The notes under the pieces were generated by a model. The model was not told the DNA's origin. It saw nothing but the letters and a program-made list of their open reading frames with translations, and did not search any database. Below, piece after piece: positions 45,261 to 53,762 of a stretch of 64,000 nucleotides of DNA. The stretch comes from a bacterium (GTDB lineage Bacteria; Armatimonadota; Zipacnadia; Zipacnadales; UBA11051): NCBI GenBank assembly GCA_021372615.1, contig JAJFUB010000092.1:1-64000 (forward strand), in the 5' to 3' direction. Numbering within the stretch: the stretch's first letter is position 1; each line of letters opens with the position of its first letter. A program made the position numbers and the translations under genes.

Positions 45261-46703
45261 GTGCCTCACATGACTTTCCAGACTGCAGACTACGCGATCA
45301 TCGTCGGGTACTTCGTTGCTGTCATGCTGGCGGGGTTTGCCTGGCTGCGGCGCGGCAAGACCGCCGACGACTACTTCCTGGCCGGGCGGACGCTGACGCT
45401 GCCGGCGTTCGTGGCCACGCTGGTCGCCACCTGGTACGGCGGCATCCTCGGCGTCGGGGAGTTTGCCTACAACAGCGGCATATGCGCCTGGCTCCTGTTC
45501 GGCGTGCCTTACTATGTGTTCGCGATCGTGTTCGCGCTCCTGCTGGCGCCGCGTATCCGCCAGGCGGAGCTCTACACCATCCCCGACAAGATCCACGAGG
45601 CATATGGCAAGCCGGCGGCGGTGCTCGCCGCGGCCTTCGTCTACTGCCTGACGACCCCCGCACCGTATGTGCTGATGCTCGGGACGCTCCTGCAGCTCAT
45701 CTTCGGCTGGTCGCTCCTGCCGGCGCTGCTGGTCGGGGTGGTCTTCTCGACGGTCTATGTCTACGTCGGCGGCTTCCGCTCCGATGTCCGCGTGAACATC
45801 GTGCAGTTCGTGCTGATGTTCGTCGGCTTCGCCGTGATCCTCCCCTACTGTGTGTGGACCTTCGGCGGCTTCGACTTCCTGAAGACCCACCTGCCCGCCA
45901 CGCACCTGACCTGGCACGGGGGCAACAGCACCCAGTACATCATCGCATGGTTCTTCATCGCCATGTGGACGCTGGTGGACCCGGGCTTCCATCAGCGCTG
46001 CTACGCCGCGCGCACTCCGCGCGTAGCCACCCGCGGCATCCTCGTCAGCGTGCTGTTCTGGGTGGCCTTTGACTTCATGACCACGACGGCCGGCCTGTAT
46101 GCCCGCGCGGCCCTGCCGGACATCGAGCCGGTCATGTCGTACCCGCTCCTGGCCGAACGTCTCCTGCCGGCGGGTGTGAAGGGCCTCTTCTATGTCGCGA
46201 TGCTCGCTACCGTGATGTCCACATTGGTCAGCTACCTGTTCCTGTGTGGCGTTACGTTCACTCGCGACTTCGCCTGGCGGCTCGAGGGCGGCGATCCCGA
46301 TGACCGCATCGGCCTGCGCACCGCCATCGGGCTCGGCCTCACGACGGCCATCGCCCTGGCGCTCGCGCTGGGAGTGCCGTCCGTCGTGAAGCTGTGGTTC
46401 TTCGTCGGGACCACCTTCATCCCCGGCCTGCTGCTGCCCCTCTTGTCAGGCTACTGGCCGGCTCTGCGTGTGCGACGTGGCGCGGCGGCGTGGCTGATGG
46501 CCGCGGCGTTCGGCGTCTCGCTGGTGTGGCTCATCTGGGGGCAGACGCACATCGTCGAGGACATGCCGCAGTACCCGCTGGGGCTGGAGCCCATGTATGC
46601 GGGTCTGGCGGTATCGGTGGTGGGGTTTGCGGTGGCACGGAGGGGACGACGGGGAGAGGATGCAGAGGATGACGGCAAGGATGGAGAGGATAAGGCAGAA
46701 TAG
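45261..46703 (+). CDS. Sodium:solute symporter (SSS family), probable thiamine-related transporter
   Basis: A 480-residue protein with about 13 hydrophobic helices in the SSS/LeuT-like layout. The first helix is DYAIIVGYFVAVMLAGFAWL, followed by KTADDYFLAGRTLTLPAFVATLVATWYGGILGVGEFAYNSG, the typical SSS core. Near the middle lie a YVYVGGFRSDV region and WTLVDPGFHQRCYAART. The C-terminus is charged and low-complexity. Being third in a TPP-controlled operon, it most likely imports thiamine or a precursor; SSS proteins under THI-box control have been proposed before as such carriers. The start could be GTG 45255, GTG 45261 or ATG 45270; AGGA is 8 bases before 45261. Confidence 0.85.
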   Translation: MPHMTFQTADYAIIVGYFVAVMLAGFAWLRRGKTADDYFLAGRTLTLPAFVATLVATWYGGILGVGEFAYNSGICAWLLFGVPYYVFAIVFALLLAPRIRQAELYTIPDKIHEAYGKPAAVLAAAFVYCLTTPAPYVLMLGTLLQLIFGWSLLPALLVGVVFSTVYVYVGGFRSDVRVNIVQFVLMFVGFAVILPYCVWTFGGFDFLKTHLPATHLTWHGGNSTQYIIAWFFIAMWTLVDPGFHQRCYAARTPRVATRGILVSVLFWVAFDFMTTTAGLYARAALPDIEPVMSYPLLAERLLPAGVKGLFYVAMLATVMSTLVSYLFLCGVTFTRDFAWRLEGGDPDDRIGLRTAIGLGLTTAIALALALGVPSVVKLWFFVGTTFIPGLLLPLLSGYWPALRVRRGAAAWLMAAAFGVSLVWLIWGQTHIVEDMPQYPLGLEPMYAGLAVSVVGFAVARRGRRGEDAEDDGKDGEDKAE

Positions 46704-46716
46704 GGCGAAGTAGAGT

Positions 46717-46766
46717 CGCGGGGTGTCCGCCGTAGCCCGCAGGGCGGGGGCGGACGGGGCCCCGCG
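46717..46766. terminator. Compound hairpin between convergent genes
   Basis: Nested stems CGCGGGG/CCCCGCG (46717-46723, 46760-46766), GTCCGCC/GGCGGAC (46725-46731, 46749-46755) and CCCGC/GCGGG, between the symporter and the deacetylase-like gene. Probable two-way terminator. Confidence 0.5.
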
Positions 46767-46790
46767 AACCGGCAGCCCACGCCCTCTGCC

Positions 46791-47600
46791 CTATCCCGCC
46801 AACTCCTTCGCCCAGACCATCCGCTTCCCTCGCCAGCGCTCCAGCAGACGCTCGAAGGTCTTCATCTCATCCGCAATGTACATGCAGATCGGGTGTGCCA
46901 GGACCGTCGCCACCCCGCCCTGCGCCTCGATGGCCTCCACCTGCGCCGCGACCAGCTCTCCCCACTTTTCGATCGTGTATGACACCGCACCGAAGTCGTC
47001 AGCGCCATAGCCCCGCTGGTTGGCTGCTTCGACGAACTCCGGCGTGCGGTGCGCATGGTACAGATGGTCGTGGTCGGGGATGACGTTCAGCGGGTGTGAG
47101 ATGAGGCCCGTCTCCAGGCGCTGCGGCAGCAGCGTGTCCCTCTCGATGGCGTCCGACACGCACCGGACCCCGTACTGAGCCAGCAGCGGGTACGTGTTCC
47201 GATCCACCTTGTAGCTGTGGGCGCGCCACGAGACGGGGACCACACCGGTCATGCGGCGGCAGACTGCGATGTTGCGGCGGATGTCCCACGCCTGGAACCA
47301 GCGCGGACCGTTCCAGTTGCCCGTGCGGCGGCCGTACCAGTCGAACAGCTTGCGCGGCTGCCGCGCCCAGAAGGAGTGCCCGCCGACTTCCACCTGCGCC
47401 GACCGCACGACCGTCGCCAGGTCGCGCCCCTCGGTCACATAGCACATCCCCGTCACATAGAGCGTGGCCTTCACGCCGTGCTTCTCCAGAAGCTGCACGT
47501 AGCGCTGCGCCACCTGCACCTCCGTCATGCCGGCGGGCATGTACTTGCTCTCCTTGGTGCACAGGGACATGTGATGGACATCGCCGGTGAGGCACAGCAT
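46791..47600 (-). CDS. Polysaccharide deacetylase-like protein
   Basis: A 269-residue protein with the NodB-type opening LTGDVHHMS (Asp and His of the metal site), HGVKATLYVTGMCYV and VGGHSFWARQP (His-x3-type motif), RAHSYKVDRNTYPLLAQYGVRCVSD and a C-terminal GGVATVLAHPICMYI strand. It is likely a metal-dependent carbohydrate esterase or a divergent relative. The first motif has one Asp rather than the usual two. It follows a longer deacetylase gene by 18 bases and ends the five-gene minus-strand cluster. Confidence 0.78.
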   Translation of the reverse strand: MLCLTGDVHHMSLCTKESKYMPAGMTEVQVAQRYVQLLEKHGVKATLYVTGMCYVTEGRDLATVVRSAQVEVGGHSFWARQPRKLFDWYGRRTGNWNGPRWFQAWDIRRNIAVCRRMTGVVPVSWRAHSYKVDRNTYPLLAQYGVRCVSDAIERDTLLPQRLETGLISHPLNVIPDHDHLYHAHRTPEFVEAANQRGYGADDFGAVSYTIEKWGELVAAQVEAIEAQGGVATVLAHPICMYIADEMKTFERLLERWRGKRMVWAKELAG

Positions 47601-47618
47601 CGGTGTCGCACGCTCGCT

Positions 47619-49001
47619 TCAGGATGCGGGCGCCGGCTTGAGCGTCCAGCTCTGCAGCCGCCCCAGCTCCAGGAGGCGCTCCGGGCGGTAGTCCTTGGGC
47701 AGCGCCCACGCGCCGATCCGGGCGTGGGCGAGCAGGGCCTGGTCTTCAGGACAGTCAGGCATCACCCGCAGGGGCTCGCACTTGAGCGTCTTCCCCGCGC
47801 CGAGGCGCAGATACGCCTCAGCCAGCGCCATGAGCAACTGGGCCGGCGGGAAGTGGTGCCCGCCGACGTCCACACCCGCGGGAATGTGGCCGGTCTCGCT
47901 GATGTAGCGGTCCGCCTTCACCGCCGCGCCCCGCAGCGCCCGACTGCACACCGGGAAGGGCTCCGACAGCGTGCGCGGGGTCTCGGTCGGGCCGAGGGGG
48001 CGCCGCACCGGGGCGCGGTCGGGCACCTTCCCCGCCTCATGCCGGGCGATGGCGTAGCACAGCACGGCCAACGCCTCGGCGGCGCTGACAAGGCCGCGCG
48101 CCGTCGGAGACGCGGCGAAGCGTGTCAGCAGCGCGCAGCACAGGTCGTGAAGCTCCCTCTGACTGAAGGCGGTGTGCGGCTGCACGTGCCGTGCGGCGAC
48201 CTCGCCGTAGGTCGTGAACTGCACGCCGGAGGCCAGCAGCTCGTCCAGAAGAAGCCGGAAGAACTGCCGGTTGCGCTTCAGGCGCTCTGGGGGTAGCAGC
48301 GGCGCCGGGCGCCACTTCTCCCGCGCGGGCGGGAAGCCCCGTCGTTTGACGTTGTACACGTCATAGAAGGTCGTGCAGCACCACATACAGGGGTGAGTGC
48401 CGTAGACGACGGGCGCGCCGTCGGCGTTCTGCAGCTTGTGCTGCATCTCGGCCAACGCGATCCCGAGCACCTGGCGCGGCGTGCCTTCCTCCTTGATGAA
48501 GCTGTCCAGCATCCCCAGGTACGGGAGACACAGCAGGTTCATGTAGCGGTACGGCAACGGGTCGCCGGGGACGAAGTGCCGCGAGGAGTAGACCTGCAAG
48601 CCCAGGCTCCGATACGCGCACAGCGTCTGCGGCGTCCAGTGGCTGTCGGCCTTGATGTAGGCGACGGGACGGACGCCGAAGGTCTGCTCGATGAGGTCCA
48701 CGCCCCGGGCCTCGTGGGCCAGGACCCACTGCAGCCCCTCCTCCCAGGGCCTTCCCTCCAGCAGCGGCGCTTGCAGCGGGAAGAAGTGGTGGTCGTTGCT
48801 GTGGTAGTCAATCTCGTGGGCGCGCAGGGCCTCGATCACGTCGTGGCGTCCCCGCTCGATGAGCCCCCGGAGCTTGTCCCCCACCAGCGCGAAGCAGCCA
48901 CGAATGCCGTGCCGCGTCAGCTCGGTTGCCAGCATCAGGAGGGCGTCATCGCTCTGCGGGGTGACGAAGTCCTCGGTGTCGAACGACAGGATCATCTCCA
49001 T
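47619..49001 (-). CDS. Polysaccharide deacetylase-like protein with a C-terminal repeat domain
   Basis: A 460-residue protein. MILSFDTEDF opens the NodB-type barrel (Asp pair), with DYHSNDHHFF as the His-containing second motif, VRPVAYIKADSHWTPQTL and a VVYGTHPCMW strand. After about residue 300 comes a different region, containing ADRYISETGHIPAGVDVGGHHFPPAQLLMALAEAYLRL, which resembles pseudomurein-binding-type repeats (y-i-x4-g-x-i-P-x-x-V-x-x-g). This suggests a cell-surface polymer-binding tail. ATG 49001 has TGAGG about 9 bases upstream, and the previous gene ends 10 bases before. Confidence 0.75.
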   Translation of the reverse strand: MEMILSFDTEDFVTPQSDDALLMLATELTRHGIRGCFALVGDKLRGLIERGRHDVIEALRAHEIDYHSNDHHFFPLQAPLLEGRPWEEGLQWVLAHEARGVDLIEQTFGVRPVAYIKADSHWTPQTLCAYRSLGLQVYSSRHFVPGDPLPYRYMNLLCLPYLGMLDSFIKEEGTPRQVLGIALAEMQHKLQNADGAPVVYGTHPCMWCCTTFYDVYNVKRRGFPPAREKWRPAPLLPPERLKRNRQFFRLLLDELLASGVQFTTYGEVAARHVQPHTAFSQRELHDLCCALLTRFAASPTARGLVSAAEALAVLCYAIARHEAGKVPDRAPVRRPLGPTETPRTLSEPFPVCSRALRGAAVKADRYISETGHIPAGVDVGGHHFPPAQLLMALAEAYLRLGAGKTLKCEPLRVMPDCPEDQALLAHARIGAWALPKDYRPERLLELGRLQSWTLKPAPAS

Positions 49002-49011
49002 CGCACTGGCC

Positions 49012-50970
49012 TCAGGCGAGCAACAGCAGGATGGCCAGCAGCACGAGGCCGCCAACGGTCAGGCACGCGCCCTCGCGCAGGCGTGGCTGCTGGTAACGAA
49101 GCTCGATCTCACTGTCCCCGGCAGGGACTGGGACGGCGCAGAAGGCCTTCCCGGCCCGTTCCAGGGGAGCCGGACGGCCGTTGACGGTCGCCTGCCACCA
49201 TGGCAGCCACACGACGGACACCACGACGTAGGCGGGGCGTCGGGCTGTGCAGCGCAACGTCAGGCCTCGGCCGCTCTGCTGTACCAGGCGCGCCGTGCCG
49301 AGGGTGTCATCGGTCTCGTCAGCCCCCGGACTCGAGGTCAGCCAGGCGAGGCGGGGCTGTGGCAACCGATAGAGCGCGTCCCCGCCTCCCGGTATCCGCT
49401 CCCAGCCGGGCGGTGCCGCCGCTCTACCTCCCTGGACGATCTGCCAACCGATCCCACACGCCGCCGCCTCGTCGGCTCGCGTCCAGTTCACGCTGTCCCG
49501 CACGAGGGCGAAGTCCTGCAGTTGCAGGGGCATGTACAGGTGTCCGGTGGGGACACCCCACATGACGTTCAGGTTGGGCACGACCAGCCGCCGGCCGAGA
49601 AGGAACTCATCGCCCTGCGACAGGCCCTCGGGGAGCCGGTAGGGTAGCGTGGTGAGCAGCCTCGCCTCCCCGGCCAGCCGGGCGGCCTGCGGCGGGGGCT
49701 GCAGCAACTCCGGCCTGGCCTGTGGGTTATAGTGCGCCCCGAACCACGTCAACTCGGCGACGACGATGGCGACAACGAGCGGCCGCAGCCAGCTCGGGCG
49801 CGACAGCACCTGCAACCCATATGCTGCCAGCAGCGCCAGGCACAGCGAGACAATCACGATCCATCGCCCTGCGCAGCGCATCCCGCTCAGCAGCGGGATG
49901 TGGGGGGCCAGGCGGTACAGGGGGTTCACCTGTGCCAGCCCCATGAACAGCGCGAACAGGACCAGGGCGCACAGCAGGTACAGCATGGCGCGCGCTTTGC
50001 CCCGGACTACGGCTACCGCCGCCAGCACGAGTGTGCTCAGCCCCGCGAAGGCCTCGAACTCCCAGTAGTCGCCGCGCGCCAGCCGCACCCCCAGCAGTGT
50101 CTTCAGGGAGTCCCGCGAGAGAGCGTACGAGGTGATGAAGTCCAGGTGCGGCCTGCTGCGCTCCGACAGGGCGTACAGGCTGGCGGCCGGCAGCAGCGTG
50201 ATGCCTGCCACACCGAGCCCCAGGCCGGCCGCCGCCAGCAGCAGTAGCCAATCTCGACGCGGCCGCTCGCGAGAGAGCGCCAGGGGCGTGTCCCGGAGCA
50301 GCATCTCGGCCAGGGCGAGCATCACGAACCCAGAGACGAAGGTGAGCAGCCACAACTGCGGCTGCCCGGCCAGCAGTTGCGCCGCCGAGCACCACGCCAC
50401 CAGGGCCAGCAGGCCCCGTCGCGCCTGGCGCCGGTACGCCAGTAGCCCGAACCAGGCCCAGGGAAGCCAGGCGGCGGCGGTGATGATCGCCACATGGTGT
50501 AGGTGGGCGACCATGAAGCCTGTCGTGGTGAAGATGAGCGCCGCCAGCAGCGCCCCCGGGGGCGGCAGACGCAGCAGCCGCGCCAGCGCGAACACGCCCA
50601 GCCCAGCGATGGCATAGTGCAGCCACAGGAGCCAGGACATCACCAGACCGATGGGCAGGGGGATCCCCAGCAGGAGGTTCAGGGGATACCACAGGCCGGT
50701 CTGCGGTTCTGCCGCCAGCGGGTAGCCAAGGCCGATCAGCGGGCACCACGGCAGACGGTTGCCTGCCCACAGCTCCCGCCGCAGGAAGTCGTGGAGCGGC
50801 AGAAACCACTGCCACAGGTCGTTGTGGAAGTAGATGGCCCGTCCGGCGAGCGCCGGCCAGTGCATGGCGGCGAGCACCAGCGGGACAGCCACGGCGTACG
50901 ACCAGGCCTGCGGGCGGCGGTTGTCGGCGGCGTCAGCGGCCATGCGGATTGCCCCGGGCTGGAACCTCAT
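49012..50970 (-). CDS. YfhO-family polytopic membrane protein
   Basis: A 652-residue protein with about 12 membrane helices (from SYAVAVPLVLAAMHW through LRPLVVAIVVAELTW). The first periplasmic loop FHNDLWQWFLPLHDFLRRELWAGNRLPWCPLIGLGYPL is typical of YfhO/GT-C-like membrane proteins. A large C-terminal beta-rich exported domain (about 450-630) follows, and a last helix ends the chain. YfhO members take part in glycosylation of lipoteichoic acid or other surface polymers. Its start overlaps the stop of the TIM-barrel gene (ATGA), indicating coupling. A far longer open frame on this strand includes that gene's antisense and is not used. Confidence 0.8.
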   Translation of the reverse strand: MRFQPGAIRMAADAADNRRPQAWSYAVAVPLVLAAMHWPALAGRAIYFHNDLWQWFLPLHDFLRRELWAGNRLPWCPLIGLGYPLAAEPQTGLWYPLNLLLGIPLPIGLVMSWLLWLHYAIAGLGVFALARLLRLPPPGALLAALIFTTTGFMVAHLHHVAIITAAAWLPWAWFGLLAYRRQARRGLLALVAWCSAAQLLAGQPQLWLLTFVSGFVMLALAEMLLRDTPLALSRERPRRDWLLLLAAAGLGLGVAGITLLPAASLYALSERSRPHLDFITSYALSRDSLKTLLGVRLARGDYWEFEAFAGLSTLVLAAVAVVRGKARAMLYLLCALVLFALFMGLAQVNPLYRLAPHIPLLSGMRCAGRWIVIVSLCLALLAAYGLQVLSRPSWLRPLVVAIVVAELTWFGAHYNPQARPELLQPPPQAARLAGEARLLTTLPYRLPEGLSQGDEFLLGRRLVVPNLNVMWGVPTGHLYMPLQLQDFALVRDSVNWTRADEAAACGIGWQIVQGGRAAAPPGWERIPGGGDALYRLPQPRLAWLTSSPGADETDDTLGTARLVQQSGRGLTLRCTARRPAYVVVSVVWLPWWQATVNGRPAPLERAGKAFCAVPVPAGDSEIELRYQQPRLREGACLTVGGLVLLAILLLLA

Positions 50971-52235
50971 ATGCTCGGCTCGCGACCGGGCATCTGGTAC
51001 TGCCCGCGCGGGTTCCCGTGGTTGTCCACGCCGTACACCAGATTGCGGTGCGTCGTCGGCCAGCGCTTGCGGTTCTCCGGATCGGTAACGAACGTGCGCA
51101 GGGCCACTGGGTCGCCCAGCAGTGGCAGGACCGCGCGTAGCTCCTCGGGCCAGACCGCAAAGTCGCTCTGGTACAGCGTCATGCCGACGGCGCCCTGCTC
51201 GTACTGCCGGAGCGCGCGCTCGGCGAGCCGCACGGGGTTGATCTCTCGGGGGCCCGGCAGGGCGCCGGACACGCGCTGGATGGCCAGGGCGTTGACCCCG
51301 CCATACGCAACGAGGCCATGCGCCTCGGCCAACTCGGCGTAGGGCGCGAAATCGTGCTCCTGGAAGTCGGCCAGCCAGTTGAGCGAGCTGACCGACAGCT
51401 CCTGCATCAGCCCCTCGGCCGCCCAGGTGGGCAGGTCGAGCCCGGCCATGAGGTCCACCGGGAGGCCATTGTCCGGCACGCGAACCTGCACGGGGATCGG
51501 GCGGGCGGTCTCGCGCCGCACGGGCTCCAGCGCGGCGTGGAGTTCGCGCATGAACTGCGTGACCGGTGCCGCACGGTGGCTGAGCCATGCCTCGAAGGCC
51601 CCGCCATCGGCCCAGGGGTCGGCCTCGCGCGCGTCCAGGTCGGTCTGCTCGCGGAACCCCTCGACCAACGCGGGGTGATAGCGCGCGATGGGCGGCTGCC
51701 GGCAGAAGTCGAGCTGCAGGCCCGCCACGCCGATCTGTGCCGCCTCCACGAGGAGGTCTACGCGCTCCTGCCGCACCTCGTCGCAGGCATAGCACAGGCG
51801 CGAGGGATCGGGCTGTCCCTCGCGGGTGATCTCGTAGAACTCCGGATGCGTGGCGGCCCAGTGGGAAGTCAGACAGCCGCCATGGGCGTCCTTCGAGTAG
51901 TGGCGGTTCATCGCCAGGCGGCCCGTGATCGTCATGCCGTGTGTGGCGGCGAAGCTCAGGGCCGCCCGCAGGCAGCAGCGCTCCCCGAACATGCGGCCGA
52001 GTTCGCGGCCCCACGGCTCCAGGTGGCCCTCGCCGGTGAAGAGCGTGGCTCGTGGCAGTTCGCTGTGGTACTCTATGACGCTCCGGCCCAGCTTCCAGAC
52101 GACATGGGTCAGCCCGGCGTCCAGGTGGGCCTGCAGGCAGTCCTCGACCTCATGGCCGGTGCGCCAGTCGCGGTCTGGCATGTGCCCGACCCAGCAGTAC
52201 AGCTCGGCAATCCCCTGACACGGCAAGATGCTCAC
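50967..52235 (-). CDS. TIM-barrel glycoside-hydrolase-like protein
   Basis: A 422-residue cytoplasmic protein with a GHL10-like (family 10-like) barrel: ALSFAATHGMTITGRLAMNRHYS, ITREGQPDPSRLCYACDEVRQERVDLLVEAAQIGVAGLQLDFCRQPP (Asp at the catalytic-type strand end), PVQVRVPDNGLPV, and GAVGMTLYQSDFAVWPEELRAVLP. No signal peptide. The start is GTG 52235, overlapping the preceding stop in GTGA. Carbohydrate hydrolysis is inferred from the fold only; the acid/base pair is not certain. Confidence 0.65.
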   Translation of the reverse strand: MSILPCQGIAELYCWVGHMPDRDWRTGHEVEDCLQAHLDAGLTHVVWKLGRSVIEYHSELPRATLFTGEGHLEPWGRELGRMFGERCCLRAALSFAATHGMTITGRLAMNRHYSKDAHGGCLTSHWAATHPEFYEITREGQPDPSRLCYACDEVRQERVDLLVEAAQIGVAGLQLDFCRQPPIARYHPALVEGFREQTDLDAREADPWADGGAFEAWLSHRAAPVTQFMRELHAALEPVRRETARPIPVQVRVPDNGLPVDLMAGLDLPTWAAEGLMQELSVSSLNWLADFQEHDFAPYAELAEAHGLVAYGGVNALAIQRVSGALPGPREINPVRLAERALRQYEQGAVGMTLYQSDFAVWPEELRAVLPLLGDPVALRTFVTDPENRKRWPTTHRNLVYGVDNHGNPRGQYQMPGREPSI

Positions 52236-52735
52236 GACTCCTCCTGCTCCGGCGGCAGCGGCGAGCGGATCTCGTACGTGACGTGCAACGCTGAGAAGCC
52301 GGCGCGCTCGAGCGTACGCCGGCTGCTCTCACTGTTGATGTGCGTCTTGGCGACGACGCGACCAATCCCGCGCGACCGGAAGTAGCGCAGGGCGTAGGAG
52401 GCCAGGGCGCTGGCGAAGCCCTGGCGGCGCAAGTCGTGGCGGACGTAGAGGCTGCGGATGACGCCGTAGCGCTCGCCCGTAGCCAGCACCGTCTTGGCCG
52501 TCAGCCACAGCCAGCCGACAATGTCCGCGTCGTCCTCCGTGGTGAGCACGACCAGGCCCTCGGGCTCGGCCCGCAGGGCGCGGCGCAGCTTGGCCTCGTG
52601 GTAGGCCAGGTCGGTGATGGGGTCGTCGGGGAAGTTCAGGCGGGCCAAGTCGCGCTCGAAGACGGCGAGCACCGGCAAGTCCTCTTCACGGGCCTGGCGG
52701 GGCGAAATGGCGAGCGGCTCGGACTGCTCCGGCAT
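52232..52735 (-). CDS. GNAT family N-acetyltransferase
   Basis: A 167-residue GNAT protein. SPRQAREEDLPVLAVFERDL begins the fold; the acetyl-CoA P-loop is VRHDLRRQGFASALASYALRYF (R-x-x-G-x-A), followed by INSESSRRTLERAGF, the motif B end. The substrate is unknown. I take ATG 52735; a start at 52813 would run across the rsmA promoter. It is the first gene of the five-gene minus-strand unit, with coupled stop/start to the next. Confidence 0.82.
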   Translation of the reverse strand: MPEQSEPLAISPRQAREEDLPVLAVFERDLARLNFPDDPITDLAYHEAKLRRALRAEPEGLVVLTTEDDADIVGWLWLTAKTVLATGERYGVIRSLYVRHDLRRQGFASALASYALRYFRSRGIGRVVAKTHINSESSRRTLERAGFSALHVTYEIRSPLPPEQEES

Positions 52736-52757
52736 GGCGTACGGGGGCCCCGCTTCC

Positions 52758-52786
52758 TTGACTTGAGGGTGTGAATCAGATAGACT
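52758..52786 (+). promoter_or_regulatory. Promoter of the rsmA-ispE operon
   Basis: -35 TTGACT (52758-52763), 17 bases, -10 TAGACT (52781-52786), with a leader of about 20 bases to the rsmA ATG. Confidence 0.7.
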
Positions 52787-52811
52787 TCGCAGTGTCTTCA
52801 GGACTATTCCC

Positions 52812-53762
52812 ATGACTGACGAACGAGACCTTCCGCGGACGCCTTGGTCCGCTGGGGCCCGGGCGGACGATCCCCCGGGCTTGTCGGCTTCGGGCGAACG
52901 GTCCCTGGCCGCCCGCACGCGAGAGCTGCTGGCCCGTTACGACCTGCGGCTGAGGAAGTCACTCGGTCAGAACTTCCTGCTCAATCAGGCGAAGGTGGAG
53001 CGGATCGCGGGGGCGGCCCTGGCCGCCGCGGAGGAGCTGGGGGCGGAGACGATCGTGGAGGTCGGGCCGGGCCTGGGGGCTCTGACGCTGCCGCTGGGAC
53101 GATCGGGACGGCAGGTCGTGGCCTTTGAGATAGACCAGCGCTTGAGGCCGGCGCTGGATGAGGTGCTGGCGGGGCTGCCGAATGTGTCCGTGCGGTGGGA
53201 GGACTTCCTCCATGGCGACGTCACGACCGCCACGGATGGCCGGCCGTATGTCGCCGCAGGCAACCTGCCGTACCAGATCACGGCCCCGCTGCTGGAGAAG
53301 CTGCTAGGCGACCCGCAGTGCCGCGCCCTGGTCATTACCGTGCAGAAGGAAGTGGCTGAGCGTCTGGCCGCGGAGCCGGGGGGCAAGGACTACGGGCCTC
53401 TGACGCTGTTCTGCCGCTATCATGTCGCGGCCCTTGAGACGATCGTGCGGCTGTCGCCGGGGGACTTCCTCCCCCCGCCGCAGGTGGACTCAGTGGCCCT
53501 GAAGCTTGTCAAACGCACTGCGCCTCCGTTCGCCGAGCCGGATGCGGCGCAGTTCAGCCGCACGGTGCGGGCCGCGTTCAACCATCGCCGCAAGTCACTG
53601 GTGACGGGCCTGACCCATGCGCCGCAGCTTGGCCTGCCTCGTGAACAGGTGGCGGCGGCGGTCGCCCACGCGGGCCTGGACGGGCAGCGACGGGCCGAGA
53701 CGCTGACGATGGACGAGCTGGCGCGCCTGGCGCTGGCCTTCCAGCAGGTGGAGTGCGCATGA
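52812..53762 (+). CDS. rsmA: 16S rRNA (adenine1518/1519-N6)-dimethyltransferase RsmA (KsgA)
   Basis: A 316-residue enzyme dimethylating two adenines in helix 45 of 16S rRNA. The motif KSLGQNFLLNQ is followed by the SAM loop VEVGPGLGALT, AFEIDQRL, the catalytic AAGNLPYQIT (motif IV N-L-P-Y), PQVDSVALKL and an FNHRRKSL C-terminal helix. The first about 35 residues are an extra, Pro/Ala-rich extension. It heads a five-protein run whose order resembles the Firmicutes ksgA-ispE-...-prs-ctc-spoVC region. ispE begins inside its stop codon (ATGA). Confidence 0.95.
   Translation: MTDERDLPRTPWSAGARADDPPGLSASGERSLAARTRELLARYDLRLRKSLGQNFLLNQAKVERIAGAALAAAEELGAETIVEVGPGLGALTLPLGRSGRQVVAFEIDQRLRPALDEVLAGLPNVSVRWEDFLHGDVTTATDGRPYVAAGNLPYQITAPLLEKLLGDPQCRALVITVQKEVAERLAAEPGGKDYGPLTLFCRYHVAALETIVRLSPGDFLPPPQVDSVALKLVKRTAPPFAEPDAAQFSRTVRAAFNHRRKSLVTGLTHAPQLGLPREQVAAAVAHAGLDGQRRAETLTMDELARLALAFQQVECA

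Noticed and set aside
49012-52014. A single 1000-residue protein on the minus strand
   Set aside because: Only the last 652 codons encode the YfhO-like protein; the first part is an alternate frame of the TIM-barrel gene, which has its own overlap start and motifs.
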